From the NCBI RefSeq assembly GCF_013204825.1, contig NZ_JABMKV010000001.1, positions 930,001-994,000 of the forward strand: a stretch of 64,000 nucleotides of DNA, written 5' to 3'. Source of the DNA: Pedobacter boryungensis (GTDB lineage: Bacteria > Bacteroidota > Bacteroidia > Sphingobacteriales > Sphingobacteriaceae). The stretch's first letter is position 1, and each line of letters opens with the position of its first letter. Both the position numbers and the translations under genes were made by a program. The notes beneath the pieces were generated by a model. That model ran no database searches. It was not told the origin of the DNA and was given only the letters and a program-made list of their open reading frames with translations. This document shows positions 36,650-45,873 of this stretch, one piece after another.

Positions 36650-37546
36650 ATGAAAAACATAACAATAATTGGTTCTGGAACAATGGGAAATGGAATTGCA
36701 CATACATTTGCGCAATTTGGTTATCAAGTAAATTTAGTTGATGTTAACATTGATGCTCTTGGAAGGGCTATAACTACTATCACCAAGAATTTAGAAAGGC
36801 AAATTGCTAAAGGAACTTTAACCGAAGATGCAAAGAACCTAACTTTAGCCAACATTACTACATTTACAGACTTACAAACTGGTGTAGAAAATGCTGATTT
36901 AATTGTAGAAGCTGCCACAGAAAATATCAACCTAAAGCTCAAAATATTTAAGGATTTAGATCAATTCGCAAAACCAGATGCAATTTTGGCAAGTAACACT
37001 TCTTCTATCTCTATTACACAAATTGCTTCGGTTACTAATCGTGGCGATAAGGTAATAGGTATGCATTTTATGAATCCAGTTCCTGTAATGAAATTGGTGG
37101 AAGTAATTAGAGGCTATGCTACAAGTGATGAAACAACCAATTCGGTAATGGAGCTTTCTAAAAAGCTAGCAAAGTCTCCTGTTGAAGTAAATGATTATCC
37201 GGGTTTTGTGGCTAATAGAATTTTGATGCCAATGATAAACGAAGCTATTTATACATTATATGAAGGCGTAGCTGGTGTAAGTGAAATCGATACAGTAATG
37301 AAATTAGGTATGGCTCATCCAATGGGTCCATTACAATTGGCAGATTTTATTGGATTAGATGTTTGTTTAGCCATCTTAAATGTGTTAAATCAAGGTTTTG
37401 GCAATCCTAAATATGCGCCATGTCCTCTTTTGGTAAACATGGTAATGGCTGGTAAAAAAGGAGTAAAATCTGGTGAAGGTTTTTACGATTACACTAATGG
37501 AATTAAAGAAGCCATAGTTGCTCCTAAATTTGCTTCAAACCACTAG
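36650..37546 (+). CDS. 3-hydroxybutyryl-CoA (3-hydroxyacyl-CoA) dehydrogenase
   Basis: NAD(P)-dependent enzyme oxidising or reducing (S)-3-hydroxyacyl-CoA in fatty-acid or butyrate metabolism. The Rossmann motif is ITIIGSGTMGNGIAHTFAQF. The family catalytic segment is IGMHFMNPVPVMKLVEVIRG (with the conserved His), followed by DYPGFVANRILMPMINEAIY and AHPMGPLQLADFIGLDVCLA. At 298 residues it is the short single-domain form (Hbd/PaaH type). Own promoter; the direction of flux is unclear without partner genes. Confidence 0.93.
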   Translation: MKNITIIGSGTMGNGIAHTFAQFGYQVNLVDVNIDALGRAITTITKNLERQIAKGTLTEDAKNLTLANITTFTDLQTGVENADLIVEAATENINLKLKIFKDLDQFAKPDAILASNTSSISITQIASVTNRGDKVIGMHFMNPVPVMKLVEVIRGYATSDETTNSVMELSKKLAKSPVEVNDYPGFVANRILMPMINEAIYTLYEGVAGVSEIDTVMKLGMAHPMGPLQLADFIGLDVCLAILNVLNQGFGNPKYAPCPLLVNMVMAGKKGVKSGEGFYDYTNGIKEAIVAPKFASNH

Positions 37547-37548
37547 TA

Positions 37549-37620
37549 GACTTAAAATCTATCTATTATATTAATCCCTATAAAATGAAGTTCCCTCTAG
37601 GGGATTTAGGGGTTAAACCA
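37549..37620. repeat. Short intergenic repeat-like segment before ruvB
   Basis: GAAGTTCCCTCTAGGGGATT followed by TAGGGGTT includes a small hairpin (CCCTCTAGGGG). It resembles intergenic sequences often found in Bacteroidota genomes; there is a single copy in this window, so repeat status is from memory. Confidence 0.3.
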
Positions 37621-37621
37621 T

Positions 37622-37629
37622 TATCTTTA
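37622..37629 (+). promoter_or_regulatory. -7-like element of ruvB
   Basis: TATCTTTA differs from TAnnTTTG at the last base and ends 4 bases before the ruvB ATG (37634), again suggesting a near-leaderless transcript. Confidence 0.35.
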
Positions 37630-37633
37630 CCAA

Positions 37634-38656
37634 ATGAACGAAAATCTTGATCCATCTTCTGATAATTTATCTCCAATTGAACGTGATATTGAAAAAGTAT
37701 TACGCCCTCAAGAATTTGAAGATTTTACAGGACAAGAAAAGATTTTAGAAAACCTTAAAATTTTTGTTAAAGCAGCAAAGTTACGCGGTGAAGCATTAGA
37801 TCATGTGTTATTACATGGTCCTCCAGGATTAGGTAAAACAACCCTTTCTTATATTATTGCAAATGAGATGGGTGTTAATATAAAAGTAACATCAGGCCCT
37901 GTATTAGATAAACCTGGAGATTTAGCAGGATTATTAACAAACCTTGAAACTGGGGATATTCTTTTTATTGATGAAATTCATCGTTTATCACCTTTGGTAG
38001 AAGAATATTTATACTCCGCAATGGAAGATTTCAAGATTGATATTATGCTTGAAAGCGGTCCAAATGCTCGTTCCGTACAGATTAGCTTAAATCCTTTTAC
38101 GTTAGTTGGAGCAACTACGCGTTCGGGTTTATTAACGGCACCATTAAGAGCTCGTTTTGGAATAAATTCTCGTTTGGCCTACTATGATGCTAAAATATTA
38201 ACTACCATTGTTTTACGCTCATCAGAAATATTAAAAACACCAATTACAGATGAAGGTGCTTACGAAATCGCTCGCCGTAGTCGTGGTACACCTCGTATTG
38301 CCAATGCACTTTTGCGTCGTACGCGAGATTTTGCTCAAATAAAAGGCACTGGAAGTATTGATACAGAAATTGCTCGTTATGCTTTAACTGCTTTAAACGT
38401 AGACGAACATGGTTTAGATGAAATGGATAACAAAATCTTATTGGCCATTATTGACAAATTTAAAGGTGGCCCGGTAGGATTAAAAACCATTGCAACTGCC
38501 GTAGGTGAAGATGACGGAACAATAGAAGAGGTTTATGAACCATTTTTAATCCAAGAAGGCTATTTAATGCGCACAGCCCGTGGACGTGAAGTTACCGAAG
38601 CAGCTTATAAACATTTAAATAGAATCAAATTAGGGCAAACAGGAAAATTATTTTAG
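37634..38656 (+). CDS. ruvB: Holliday junction branch migration helicase RuvB
   Basis: AAA+ motor that drives branch migration of Holliday junctions with RuvA. Walker [21 protein letters not shown] (about residue 60), Walker [21 protein letters not shown], sensor/arginine-finger region [20 protein letters not shown] and winged-helix C-terminus ([37 protein letters not shown]). At 340 residues it is standard. Not linked to ruvA or ruvC in this window. Confidence 0.98.
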   Translation: MNENLDPSSDNLSPIERDIEKVLRPQEFEDFTGQEKILENLKIFVKAAKLRGEALDHVLLHGPPGLGKTTLSYIIANEMGVNIKVTSGPVLDKPGDLAGLLTNLETGDILFIDEIHRLSPLVEEYLYSAMEDFKIDIMLESGPNARSVQISLNPFTLVGATTRSGLLTAPLRARFGINSRLAYYDAKILTTIVLRSSEILKTPITDEGAYEIARRSRGTPRIANALLRRTRDFAQIKGTGSIDTEIARYALTALNVDEHGLDEMDNKILLAIIDKFKGGPVGLKTIATAVGEDDGTIEEVYEPFLIQEGYLMRTARGREVTEAAYKHLNRIKLGQTGKLF

Positions 38657-38658
38657 CC

Positions 38659-38877
38659 TTAATGCGTTGTGTTATTTCTGAAATATAAGAAATAGATAAC
38701 CAATAAAATTACGACCACAATTGGTATAATCCACTTCATAGCCTGACCAGCTCCTTTATTATCTGGTTCATTTACAGTTGGCGCAGGACCTGGATTTTCT
38801 TTATGGGCTTCGTAATTAGTCTCTATAGGTGGATGTTCTTGATTCGGATCTTTATGATTAGATGTTGTATTTTCCAT
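38659..38877 (-). CDS. Small single-pass membrane protein
   Basis: A 72-residue protein whose first 45 residues are polar and Pro/Asn/Glu-rich (ENPGPAPTVNEPDNKG), followed by one membrane helix (WIIPIVVVILLVIYFLYF) and a short tail. No family recognised. The gene ends 2 bases after ruvB ends on the other strand and starts about 80 bases from divergent queG. Composition and compact placement suggest it is real. An N-out or N-in orientation cannot be decided. Confidence 0.65.
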   Translation of the reverse strand: MENTTSNHKDPNQEHPPIETNYEAHKENPGPAPTVNEPDNKGAGQAMKWIIPIVVVILLVIYFLYFRNNTTH

Positions 38878-38942
38878 GACAATAATTATTTAGTTTCGTT
38901 TAATAACAAATTAGCCATTAAAAGGTTTTTAAGTCAAAAGCC

Positions 38943-38950
38943 TATCTTTG
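38943..38950 (+). promoter_or_regulatory. -7 element of queG
   Basis: TATCTTTG is an exact TAnnTTTG match, 7 bases before the ATG at 38958. If transcription starts 6-8 bases on, the mRNA is leaderless from 38958; with the alternative ATG at 38988 it would have a 30-base leader. Confidence 0.5.
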
Positions 38951-38957
38951 TAAATCT

Positions 38958-39893
38958 ATGTATAACAATGCCCAGAAATATAGTCAAATGATTAAAAACG
39001 AAGCATTAAGGCTTGGTTTTATGGCTTGTGGAATTGCGAAAGCAGAGTTCTTAGCCGACGAGGCACCTCGGTTAGAATCCTGGTTAAAGAATAACCATCA
39101 TGGGGAAATGGCTTACATGGAAAATCATTTCGATAAACGTTTAAACCCTAAACTATTAGTAGGTGATGCTAAGTCTGTAGTTTCATTAACCTTGAATTAT
39201 TTCACAGAAGATAAGCAACTGGATATCAATGCCCCAAAGATTTCTAAATATGCTTACGGTTCTGATTATCATACCGTGATAAAAGATAAGTTAAAAGAGC
39301 TTTTAGCCTTTATAAACGATAACATTGGTGAAGTTTCTGGAAGATGTTTTGTAGATTCTGCTCCTGTAATGGATAAAGCTTGGGCACAAAAATCTGGTTT
39401 AGGCTGGCGTGGCAAAAACTCAAACTTAATTAGTAAAGATGCTGGTTCTTTTTTCTTTTTAGCAGAGCTGATTATCGATTTAGAATTAGAATATGACAAG
39501 CCTTTTGTAGCAGATCATTGCGGTTCTTGTACCCGTTGCATTGATGCATGTCCTACCGACGCAATTATGGATCCTTATGTAGTTGATGGGAGTAAATGTA
39601 TTTCTTATTTAACAATTGAGTTAAAAAATGAAATTCCGAACGAGTTTAAGAATAAAATGGAAAATTGGGCATTTGGTTGTGATATTTGTCAGGATGTTTG
39701 CCCTTGGAATCGTTTTGCAACACCACATCAAGAGCCAGCTTTTATGCCTGCATTAGAACTATTACACCTTAGTAAAACAGAGTTGATTGAAATGACTGAT
39801 GAAGTTTTTAAGAAAGTATTTAAAGGATCTGCAGTTAAAAGAACAAAATTTACAGGTTTAAAACGAAATATAGATTTTCTACAACAAATATGA
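38958..39893 (+). CDS. queG: Epoxyqueuosine reductase
   Basis: Cobalamin and Fe-S enzyme that reduces epoxyqueuosine to queuosine in tRNA wobble position 34. The N-terminal catalytic part has [52 protein letters not shown] and GKNSNL. Two [4Fe-4S] motifs follow: [17 protein letters not shown] (about residue 187) and [10 protein letters not shown] (about residue 240). At 311 residues it is the short form without the HEAT-like C-terminus of longer relatives. ATG 38958 chosen; ATG 38988 ([10 protein letters not shown]) is possible. The next gene overlaps its stop (ATGA). Confidence 0.94.
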   Translation: MYNNAQKYSQMIKNEALRLGFMACGIAKAEFLADEAPRLESWLKNNHHGEMAYMENHFDKRLNPKLLVGDAKSVVSLTLNYFTEDKQLDINAPKISKYAYGSDYHTVIKDKLKELLAFINDNIGEVSGRCFVDSAPVMDKAWAQKSGLGWRGKNSNLISKDAGSFFFLAELIIDLELEYDKPFVADHCGSCTRCIDACPTDAIMDPYVVDGSKCISYLTIELKNEIPNEFKNKMENWAFGCDICQDVCPWNRFATPHQEPAFMPALELLHLSKTELIEMTDEVFKKVFKGSAVKRTKFTGLKRNIDFLQQI

Positions 39894-40741
39894 AGCAAAT
39901 ATTTATTCTATTTCTAGTCTTAATTTTTTTTCAAAATCTAAATGCACAAGAATTAAAATTGACATATCGCAAAGCTGATGCATTAGGCGGAAAAGCTTTC
40001 GCTAATTCCATTATTGACAGCAACTTAAACTTAGCCGATAGAGAAAATATCATTTACAAGGAAATTAAGAGTGGTAATATTCCTGATTTTTTGAGAAAAT
40101 TAAAAAGAATATCGTACAGCTCAAAAATAAATAATCTGGAGTATTCAATAGACTTTTTTGTGCTACCAGATTATATGGCAATTGGAAGTGATGAAGATTA
40201 TATCTATATACCAATGACACCAGTTTTGGCTCAACGAGTTGCTTCTCTATTAAAATGCAGTTTACCGACTCGTAAAATGGTGGATTTAATTTATCAAAAT
40301 GCAACAATAAAACTTGAGCCTCAACCTATTCCTCCTACTAAAGCAATGACTACTGTTCCTATCTTTATAACACATAATGAAATAGTTAGAACGCAGCTGA
40401 AACCTTATTTGACTCAGCATAATGGTAGCGAATTAACTGCCGGGAATAAAAAAGATATTGTTATTAGCAATAAAATATATACAGAAAAAACTCCAAAAGT
40501 AGTAATTTATGGCTGGCATAAATTAGATGGAAAAGCGATACAACCACTTTATAATAAACATACTAACATGTGGGCTGATTATAGTCACGGTATTCGATTA
40601 ATTCAAAATAAAGTATGGGTTAACGGTAAAAAAACTACACTAGCTAAAGTTTTGGTAGATTCTATTTTAAATCAATTATTAAGTGATGAGGGTATAATTG
40701 CAAAATCGTACTATCCAATTACAGAATACTCGGATAATTAA
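39890..40741 (+). CDS. Secreted protein of unknown function, overlapping queG
   Basis: I do not recognise a named domain. The signal peptide is [20 protein letters not shown]. The 260-residue mature protein has a conserved-looking C-terminal region ([20 protein letters not shown] followed by [20 protein letters not shown]) and a run [20 protein letters not shown] near residue 95. Two Trp/His/Asp/Tyr-rich segments suggest a ligand-binding or catalytic site. The start codon overlaps the queG stop by 4 bases, so the two are translationally coupled, although queG acts in the cytoplasm and this product is exported. Confidence 0.75.
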   Translation: MKQIFILFLVLIFFQNLNAQELKLTYRKADALGGKAFANSIIDSNLNLADRENIIYKEIKSGNIPDFLRKLKRISYSSKINNLEYSIDFFVLPDYMAIGSDEDYIYIPMTPVLAQRVASLLKCSLPTRKMVDLIYQNATIKLEPQPIPPTKAMTTVPIFITHNEIVRTQLKPYLTQHNGSELTAGNKKDIVISNKIYTEKTPKVVIYGWHKLDGKAIQPLYNKHTNMWADYSHGIRLIQNKVWVNGKKTTLAKVLVDSILNQLLSDEGIIAKSYYPITEYSDN

Positions 40742-40798
40742 TTTCTTTCTTTAAAATTTGCCACGTTAAATAGTTGTACTGCAAAATTTTAAATAAAC

Positions 40799-40881
40799 GG
40801 GATTGTAGCGAAAATCCTTTGTGTTGTAGATAATCGACAAGGTCAGTACAACAAATACACAAAAAGATTGTAGCAAAAAAG
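40799..40881. repeat. Intergenic repeat copy (CGGGATTGTAGCGA family)
   Basis: CGGGATTGTAGCGAAAATCC and CACAAAAAGATTGTAGCAAA, close to the TTGTACTG/CAGTACAA inner arms, resemble the element at 27421-27499 (shared GTAGCGA-ATCCTTT and CACAAAAAGATT cores). It directly abuts the terminator of the M1 peptidase gene. Confidence 0.5.
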
Positions 40882-40910
40882 CCCGACTAACGTTAATCGG
40901 GCTTCTTTAT
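40874..40910. terminator. Bidirectional hairpin terminator between the queG-linked gene and the M1 peptidase gene
   Basis: AAGCCCGACTAACGTTAATC followed by GGGCTT pairs as AAGCCCGA/TCGGGCTT around the loop CTAACGTTAA. T-rich tracts lie on both sides, so it can serve both converging genes. Confidence 0.85.
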
Positions 40911-40918
40911 TTGCTTTT

Positions 40919-42778
40919 CTAATTTTTTACCACAAAAGTATTATCACTTCTGTTTTTATCTGGCACATGATCGCTTTTCATCACCACTTTACTAATTTGT
41001 TTGTTAGTTTTAATAGATGACACAAATGTCTTATTCTCTTTTTCCCAAACACCAATGGTGTGATGTACTTTTTCAATCGAGTTATCGCTATAAGTAATTG
41101 TTAAATCTATTGGTAAAGGTTTATTACTCTTGTTTTCGATTTCAATATCATACCCACCATTGGTTTTATTGACAGATTTAATGGCCATATCGGTAACACC
41201 TTCTTCAAAAAACCAACGTTTCCAAAACCAATCCATATTTTCACCAGCACCAGTATTCATGCTATAAAAGAAATCGTAAGGCATAGGATGTTTGCCATTC
41301 CAATTAGAAATATAGTTATGTAATGCTTTAGTAAAGAGCTCATCACCCAAATAATCTTTAACAAAAAGATAACCAAAACCGGGTTTAGGATAAGAGTTTG
41401 TAAACGATCCTGAGCCTTTTAATTCTGTTGTCAACGTTACAATTGGACTATCATCTTTAGTACCCGAAGAATTTCCAGTAGGTGCCACACCATAATCATC
41501 AACAATTGTACTATCAATCATTGGTGAAATTAGCCACTCGCCTATTGTTGCCCAACCTTCATCCATCCAACCGTATTTTGTTTCATTTATACCCATATAA
41601 AATGGAAACATGGTATGAAAAATTTCATGATCGGTTAGTGTAATTGCATCAAATTTATTTTGAGTAGGATTATCATTTACCATCATTGGATATTCCATTT
41701 GGTCTAAACCATCGAAAACAGTTTCGTGGCTGTATGGAAAAGGCCATTTTGGAAAAACATAACTCATTGCATGAACTGTTTTACGAGCAAAATCAATCAC
41801 CTCATAATAATCTTTATGTTTTTGATTAAAAACAGCGTCAACTCTTGTTCTACGACCTGTTTTTGGATCTACTACTAAACTATTTGATTTCCATAAATAA
41901 TGATTACTAGTTGCAAAAGCAAAATCAACCACATTTTTAGCGTCGAACCTAAATGTGTTAAAAGGTTTTTGAGCAGTTACTTTATTTTTTGCTAATTCAG
42001 CGCTATCTATTACATCTACAGTTTGATCACTTTTATTTGCTAATTGATATTTTTTGTAAATGTTCTTTGCAAATACTTCTGCACCATTTGATAAATCGCC
42101 TGTTGCCCAAACTGCATAATTTATTGGAACTGTAATTGCAGCTTTAAAATTGCAAAAATCGTTATAGAACTCTTCTGCACCACTATATGGTATTTTATTC
42201 CAGCCATCAACATCATCATAAACGGCAATTCGAGGAAAGAAATAAGCGATAAAATGTGCGCCTTCATCTACTTGACCAGTTCTTTGATGAGAACCTTTAT
42301 TTAAAATATAGTTGTATTCAATTTTAAAATTCATTGTTTTACCAGGTGCCAATGCAGGAACTTTTGTATGCATATTTGTACCATCAATTACTAAAGTTGA
42401 TGTATCTTTAGGTTGATTGTTTAACAAAATACTTGTAATCTTAACTCCCTCACCTAAATCGCGTTCATTTAATTTAGATTTTCTTGGAACTCCTTTTTTA
42501 TAGAGGTTTGGATACAGTTTAAACCAAATTTCCTCCAAAACATTTGGACTATTATTGGTATATTGAATCTCTACTGTTCCTTTTATTAATCGTGTTTCTG
42601 GGTTAAAATCTATTTTGAGATCATAATTAGCCGTGTTTTGCCAATATTTTGATCCTGGCGCTCCACTTACATCACGAGTTCCATTTTGGTAAGCTTGTTG
42701 AAAAACTGGCGCTATTGGAAGTTGAGCTTTTGCATATAAACTCACTAAGAATAGAATGCTGAATAATTTTATTTTCAT
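40919..42778 (-). CDS. Exported M1-family metallopeptidase
   Basis: Zinc aminopeptidase-like protein of the periplasm or cell surface. Signal peptide MKIKLFSILFLVSLYAKA. Near residue 385 is the M1 metal site HEIFH, followed 18 residues later by Glu in KYGWMDEGWATIGEWL, so HExxH-x18-E is intact. The N-terminal part has the gluzincin beta-domain (YDLKIDFNPETRLIKGTVEI, IWFKLYPN). The C-terminus ends with a beta-rich domain (YDIEIENKSNKPLPIDLTIT). The usual GAMEN motif is represented by the segment GLDQMEYPMM (with G-x-x-x-M/E-Y-P). At 619 residues it fits the Bacteroidota M1 group. Confidence 0.93.
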   Translation of the reverse strand: MKIKLFSILFLVSLYAKAQLPIAPVFQQAYQNGTRDVSGAPGSKYWQNTANYDLKIDFNPETRLIKGTVEIQYTNNSPNVLEEIWFKLYPNLYKKGVPRKSKLNERDLGEGVKITSILLNNQPKDTSTLVIDGTNMHTKVPALAPGKTMNFKIEYNYILNKGSHQRTGQVDEGAHFIAYFFPRIAVYDDVDGWNKIPYSGAEEFYNDFCNFKAAITVPINYAVWATGDLSNGAEVFAKNIYKKYQLANKSDQTVDVIDSAELAKNKVTAQKPFNTFRFDAKNVVDFAFATSNHYLWKSNSLVVDPKTGRRTRVDAVFNQKHKDYYEVIDFARKTVHAMSYVFPKWPFPYSHETVFDGLDQMEYPMMVNDNPTQNKFDAITLTDHEIFHTMFPFYMGINETKYGWMDEGWATIGEWLISPMIDSTIVDDYGVAPTGNSSGTKDDSPIVTLTTELKGSGSFTNSYPKPGFGYLFVKDYLGDELFTKALHNYISNWNGKHPMPYDFFYSMNTGAGENMDWFWKRWFFEEGVTDMAIKSVNKTNGGYDIEIENKSNKPLPIDLTITYSDNSIEKVHHTIGVWEKENKTFVSSIKTNKQISKVVMKSDHVPDKNRSDNTFVVKN

Positions 42779-42793
42779 ATTATATTGTGAATA

Positions 42794-43738
42794 TTATTTA
42801 CCAAATTTCATTTTTAACTGCTCAAGCATATCATTATTAATTGGTTGGGCAGGCTTTTCCTTTTGTTGAGGTTTTGCAATTGTAGGTTCAGTTTTTGGTG
42901 CTTGCGACTGTCTTTCTGCTTTTTGCGCTTCTTTCTTTTTATTCCACCTCAACCAAATCTCTTCTAATTTCTTTTTTGTGTATAAAGGGAAGTCACCTTG
43001 TTTCATCCAAGCATAGTAACTTGGTTCTGCATCAAAAACCTGCTCAACTGTTTTCCCTTTATGTTTACCAAAATTAATCGTCTCCTCTCCTTTTTCATTG
43101 TAAACCATTCTACCAGCAAAATCTACTACTTTATTCATGTTGGTAAAATTGTGTAATAAGTCTACATCATTTTGCACAGGTTTTGATTTATTTCCTTGTT
43201 TATCTTCAAATTCAACATCTTGATATTTATCGAGTTGCGCTAATAAGACTTCGTAAGTCGCTTTTATATCAGCTTCTGCAGAGTGCGCATTAATAATGTC
43301 TTTTTCGCAATAAAATTTATAGGCAGCTTTTAATGTACGTTGTTCCATTTGATGGAAAATATTTTGAACATCAACAAATTTCCGATCACTCATGTCAAAG
43401 TCAACACCAACTCTTAAAAATTCTTCTAGCAACATTGGTATATCGAATTTATTGGAGTTATATCCAGCTAAATCAGCATCAGCAATAAATGCTGCAATTT
43501 CTTTTGCAACTGCTCCGAACGTCGGCTCATTCTTAATATCCTCATCATAAATACCATGTATCAATGAAGTAACTAATGGAATTGGCATTTCTGGATTAAT
43601 TCGTTTTGTTAAAATAACTTCCGATCCATCAGGCATTGCCTTTAATATAGCAATTTCTACAATTCGATCTACACCAATGTTTATTCCTGTGGCTTCTAAA
43701 TCGAAAAAGGCTAAAGGACGTTTTAAATTTAATTTCAT
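42794..43738 (-). CDS. DnaQ-like 3'-5' exonuclease
   Basis: DEDD-type exonuclease domain at the N-terminus: FFDLEATGINIGVDRIVEIA (Exo I, with DxE), LAGYNSNKFDIPMLLEEFLR (Exo II) and NAHSAEADIKATYEVL (Exo III, DEDDh-type His). The C-terminal part has TINFGKHKGKTVEQVFDAEP and SYYAWMKQGDFPLYTKKKL, a segment common in Bacteroidota exonucleases of this type, and a Lys/Gln/Pro-rich tail. At 314 residues it is longer than DNA polymerase III epsilon; repair or RNA/DNA turnover is more likely than being the main proofreading subunit. It lies 15 bases before the M1 gene. Confidence 0.88.
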   Translation of the reverse strand: MKLNLKRPLAFFDLEATGINIGVDRIVEIAILKAMPDGSEVILTKRINPEMPIPLVTSLIHGIYDEDIKNEPTFGAVAKEIAAFIADADLAGYNSNKFDIPMLLEEFLRVGVDFDMSDRKFVDVQNIFHQMEQRTLKAAYKFYCEKDIINAHSAEADIKATYEVLLAQLDKYQDVEFEDKQGNKSKPVQNDVDLLHNFTNMNKVVDFAGRMVYNEKGEETINFGKHKGKTVEQVFDAEPSYYAWMKQGDFPLYTKKKLEEIWLRWNKKKEAQKAERQSQAPKTEPTIAKPQQKEKPAQPINNDMLEQLKMKFGK

Positions 43739-43899
43739 TTTATCTAGATAATGAGGTATTGCTTTTAAGCAAAAGTTTCTTTTCCAAAAATGCTAAAAAG
43801 GTTTGGTTAGTTCTGTACTATTCAGCTAAAATTTTAGTTGAAATTATTTCATATTGTTAATTAGTAGAATTAAATTGCTATAAATTAATTAGCCTCTTT

Positions 43900-45873
43900 A
43901 TGAAGAAAATTTTAGCTGTAATCTGCTTTTGTTCTCTATTCTTATCTACTCAAGCTCAAGACTTTAACTTTGGAGCAATTACGCATGATGATTATGAATT
44001 TAATAAAAAAACTTTAGATAGTAATGCCAATGCTGTGGTTTTAAGGGAATTTGGAACAGCAACATTACAACTTGACGATGCCACAGGACGACTTTTGTTA
44101 ATGTTTAATTACCACGTAAAAATTAAAATTTACAATAAGGAAGGTTTTAATCAAGCTAACATTGTTATTCCTACTTATAAAGATGATAGCAGAGAAGAGT
44201 TAATTAAAAATCTTAAAGCTTCTACTTTTAATTATGTAGATGGAAAATTTGTTGAAACTGTTATGGATAAGAAAGCGGTTTTTACTGAAAATAGATCCAA
44301 ATACACTTCATTAACTAAATTTACATTACCAAATATTAAAGATGGTTCTATTATAGAATATAGTTATCTTTTGCAATCTCCAAACTACTTTAATTTTAAA
44401 ACATGGGAATTTCAATCCGATATTCCTAAAGTAAGTAGTGAATATATAGCCTACATACCTGGAAATTATAATTATAATGTAACACTTCGTGGATTTAATA
44501 AATTAAATGAGCAAAAGGCCGAATTAAGTAAAGAATGTTTACGTTTAAACGGAGTGACTATTGATTGTTCGAAAATGACTTATAATATGAAAAATGTACC
44601 TGCTTTTTTGGAAGAAGATTACATGACAGCTGCTAGTAATTTTAAGTCGGCAATTTATTTTGAGCTTTCCGATATGCAAATGACAAATGGTAGCAAACAA
44701 AGTTTTACCAAGGCTTGGAAAGATGTTGATTACGAATTAACATCTGATAAGAATTTTGGCTCACACATGAAGCGAAAAGATGTATTTAAGGATTTATTGC
44801 CATCTATTTTAAAGAATACGACAGATGAATTGAGTAAAGCCCAAGCAATTTACAACTATATCAAGAAACAGATAAAATGGAATAGTTACTATGGAAAATA
44901 TAGTGAGGAAAATATAAAAAATGTTCTTGAAAATAGATCTGGCAATGCTGCTGGCATAAATTTAAGTTTAATTGCTGCTCTTTCAGCTGCAGATTTAGAT
45001 GCAGAAGCCGTAATTATATCTACACGAGATAATGGAAATGTAAACAAATTATATCCTATTATAAGCGATTTTAACTATGTAGTTGCTAAAGTTAATATTG
45101 GAGAAAAAAGTTATTTATTAGATGCGACAGAACCTTTATTACCTTTTGGATTATTACCCCTACGTTGTATAAATGATCAAGGTAGAGTAATTAATCTTAA
45201 AAAACCATCTTATTGGATTGATTTAAAAGCTGCTCAGAAAAGTGTTACGAATTATGCATTAAATGGAAAATTAAATTCTGATGGAAAAATTAAAGGAACC
45301 ATCACCACTACTACTCTTGGTTATGCTGCTTTCAACAAACGAAAAGAAATTAAAAAATATAATTCTACAGATGAATATGTCGAGAAACTAGATGAAGGAC
45401 TTGCAAAATTAAGTATCTTAAAACAAGAAATCTTAAATATTGACAGTGTAGACAAACCACTTATAGAGACCTACGAAGTTGAATTTGCAGCTCATGATGG
45501 ATCAAATCAAAACCAACTCTATATTAATCCTTTCTTTATTAATCGTATTTCAAAAAATCCTTTTAATTTAAATGAAAGAACATATCCGGTAGATTTAGGT
45601 GCTGCATCTGATGAGCGAATTTCAATAACAATTAGCCTTCCAGAAAACTATGTAGTACAAGAAAAACCTAAAGATATGGGCTTAGCTTTACCATCAGCCG
45701 GAGGTAGATATTTATTACAAACTAATTTAACAGATAATAATCTAGTACTAAACCAAGTTTTGCAATTTAACAAAGCGATTTATGCTCCAGAAGAATACCT
45801 TTATCTCAAAGAGTTCTATAGCAAGATCATTCAAAATCAAAAAACAGATTTATTCTTAAAAAAAGCCAATTAA
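43900..45873 (+). CDS. DUF3857/transglutaminase-like exported protein with degenerate active site
   Basis: Exported protein (signal MKKILAVICFCSLFLSTQAQ) with an N-terminal DUF3857 beta-rich domain (DGSIIEYSYLLQSPNYFNFK, FQSDIPKVSSEYIAYIPG) and a C-terminal transglutaminase-like fold. At the position where the active family has GDCKxL this protein reads SGNAAGINLSLIAALSAADL, and the later His is replaced (FNYVVAKV), so catalytic Cys and His are missing. The helix KAQAIYNYIKKQIKWNSYYG aligns with the same segment of the next gene. Overlaps the next gene by one base (TAATG). Probably a non-catalytic partner or binding protein. Confidence 0.85.
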   Translation: MKKILAVICFCSLFLSTQAQDFNFGAITHDDYEFNKKTLDSNANAVVLREFGTATLQLDDATGRLLLMFNYHVKIKIYNKEGFNQANIVIPTYKDDSREELIKNLKASTFNYVDGKFVETVMDKKAVFTENRSKYTSLTKFTLPNIKDGSIIEYSYLLQSPNYFNFKTWEFQSDIPKVSSEYIAYIPGNYNYNVTLRGFNKLNEQKAELSKECLRLNGVTIDCSKMTYNMKNVPAFLEEDYMTAASNFKSAIYFELSDMQMTNGSKQSFTKAWKDVDYELTSDKNFGSHMKRKDVFKDLLPSILKNTTDELSKAQAIYNYIKKQIKWNSYYGKYSEENIKNVLENRSGNAAGINLSLIAALSAADLDAEAVIISTRDNGNVNKLYPIISDFNYVVAKVNIGEKSYLLDATEPLLPFGLLPLRCINDQGRVINLKKPSYWIDLKAAQKSVTNYALNGKLNSDGKIKGTITTTTLGYAAFNKRKEIKKYNSTDEYVEKLDEGLAKLSILKQEILNIDSVDKPLIETYEVEFAAHDGSNQNQLYINPFFINRISKNPFNLNERTYPVDLGAASDERISITISLPENYVVQEKPKDMGLALPSAGGRYLLQTNLTDNNLVLNQVLQFNKAIYAPEEYLYLKEFYSKIIQNQKTDLFLKKAN

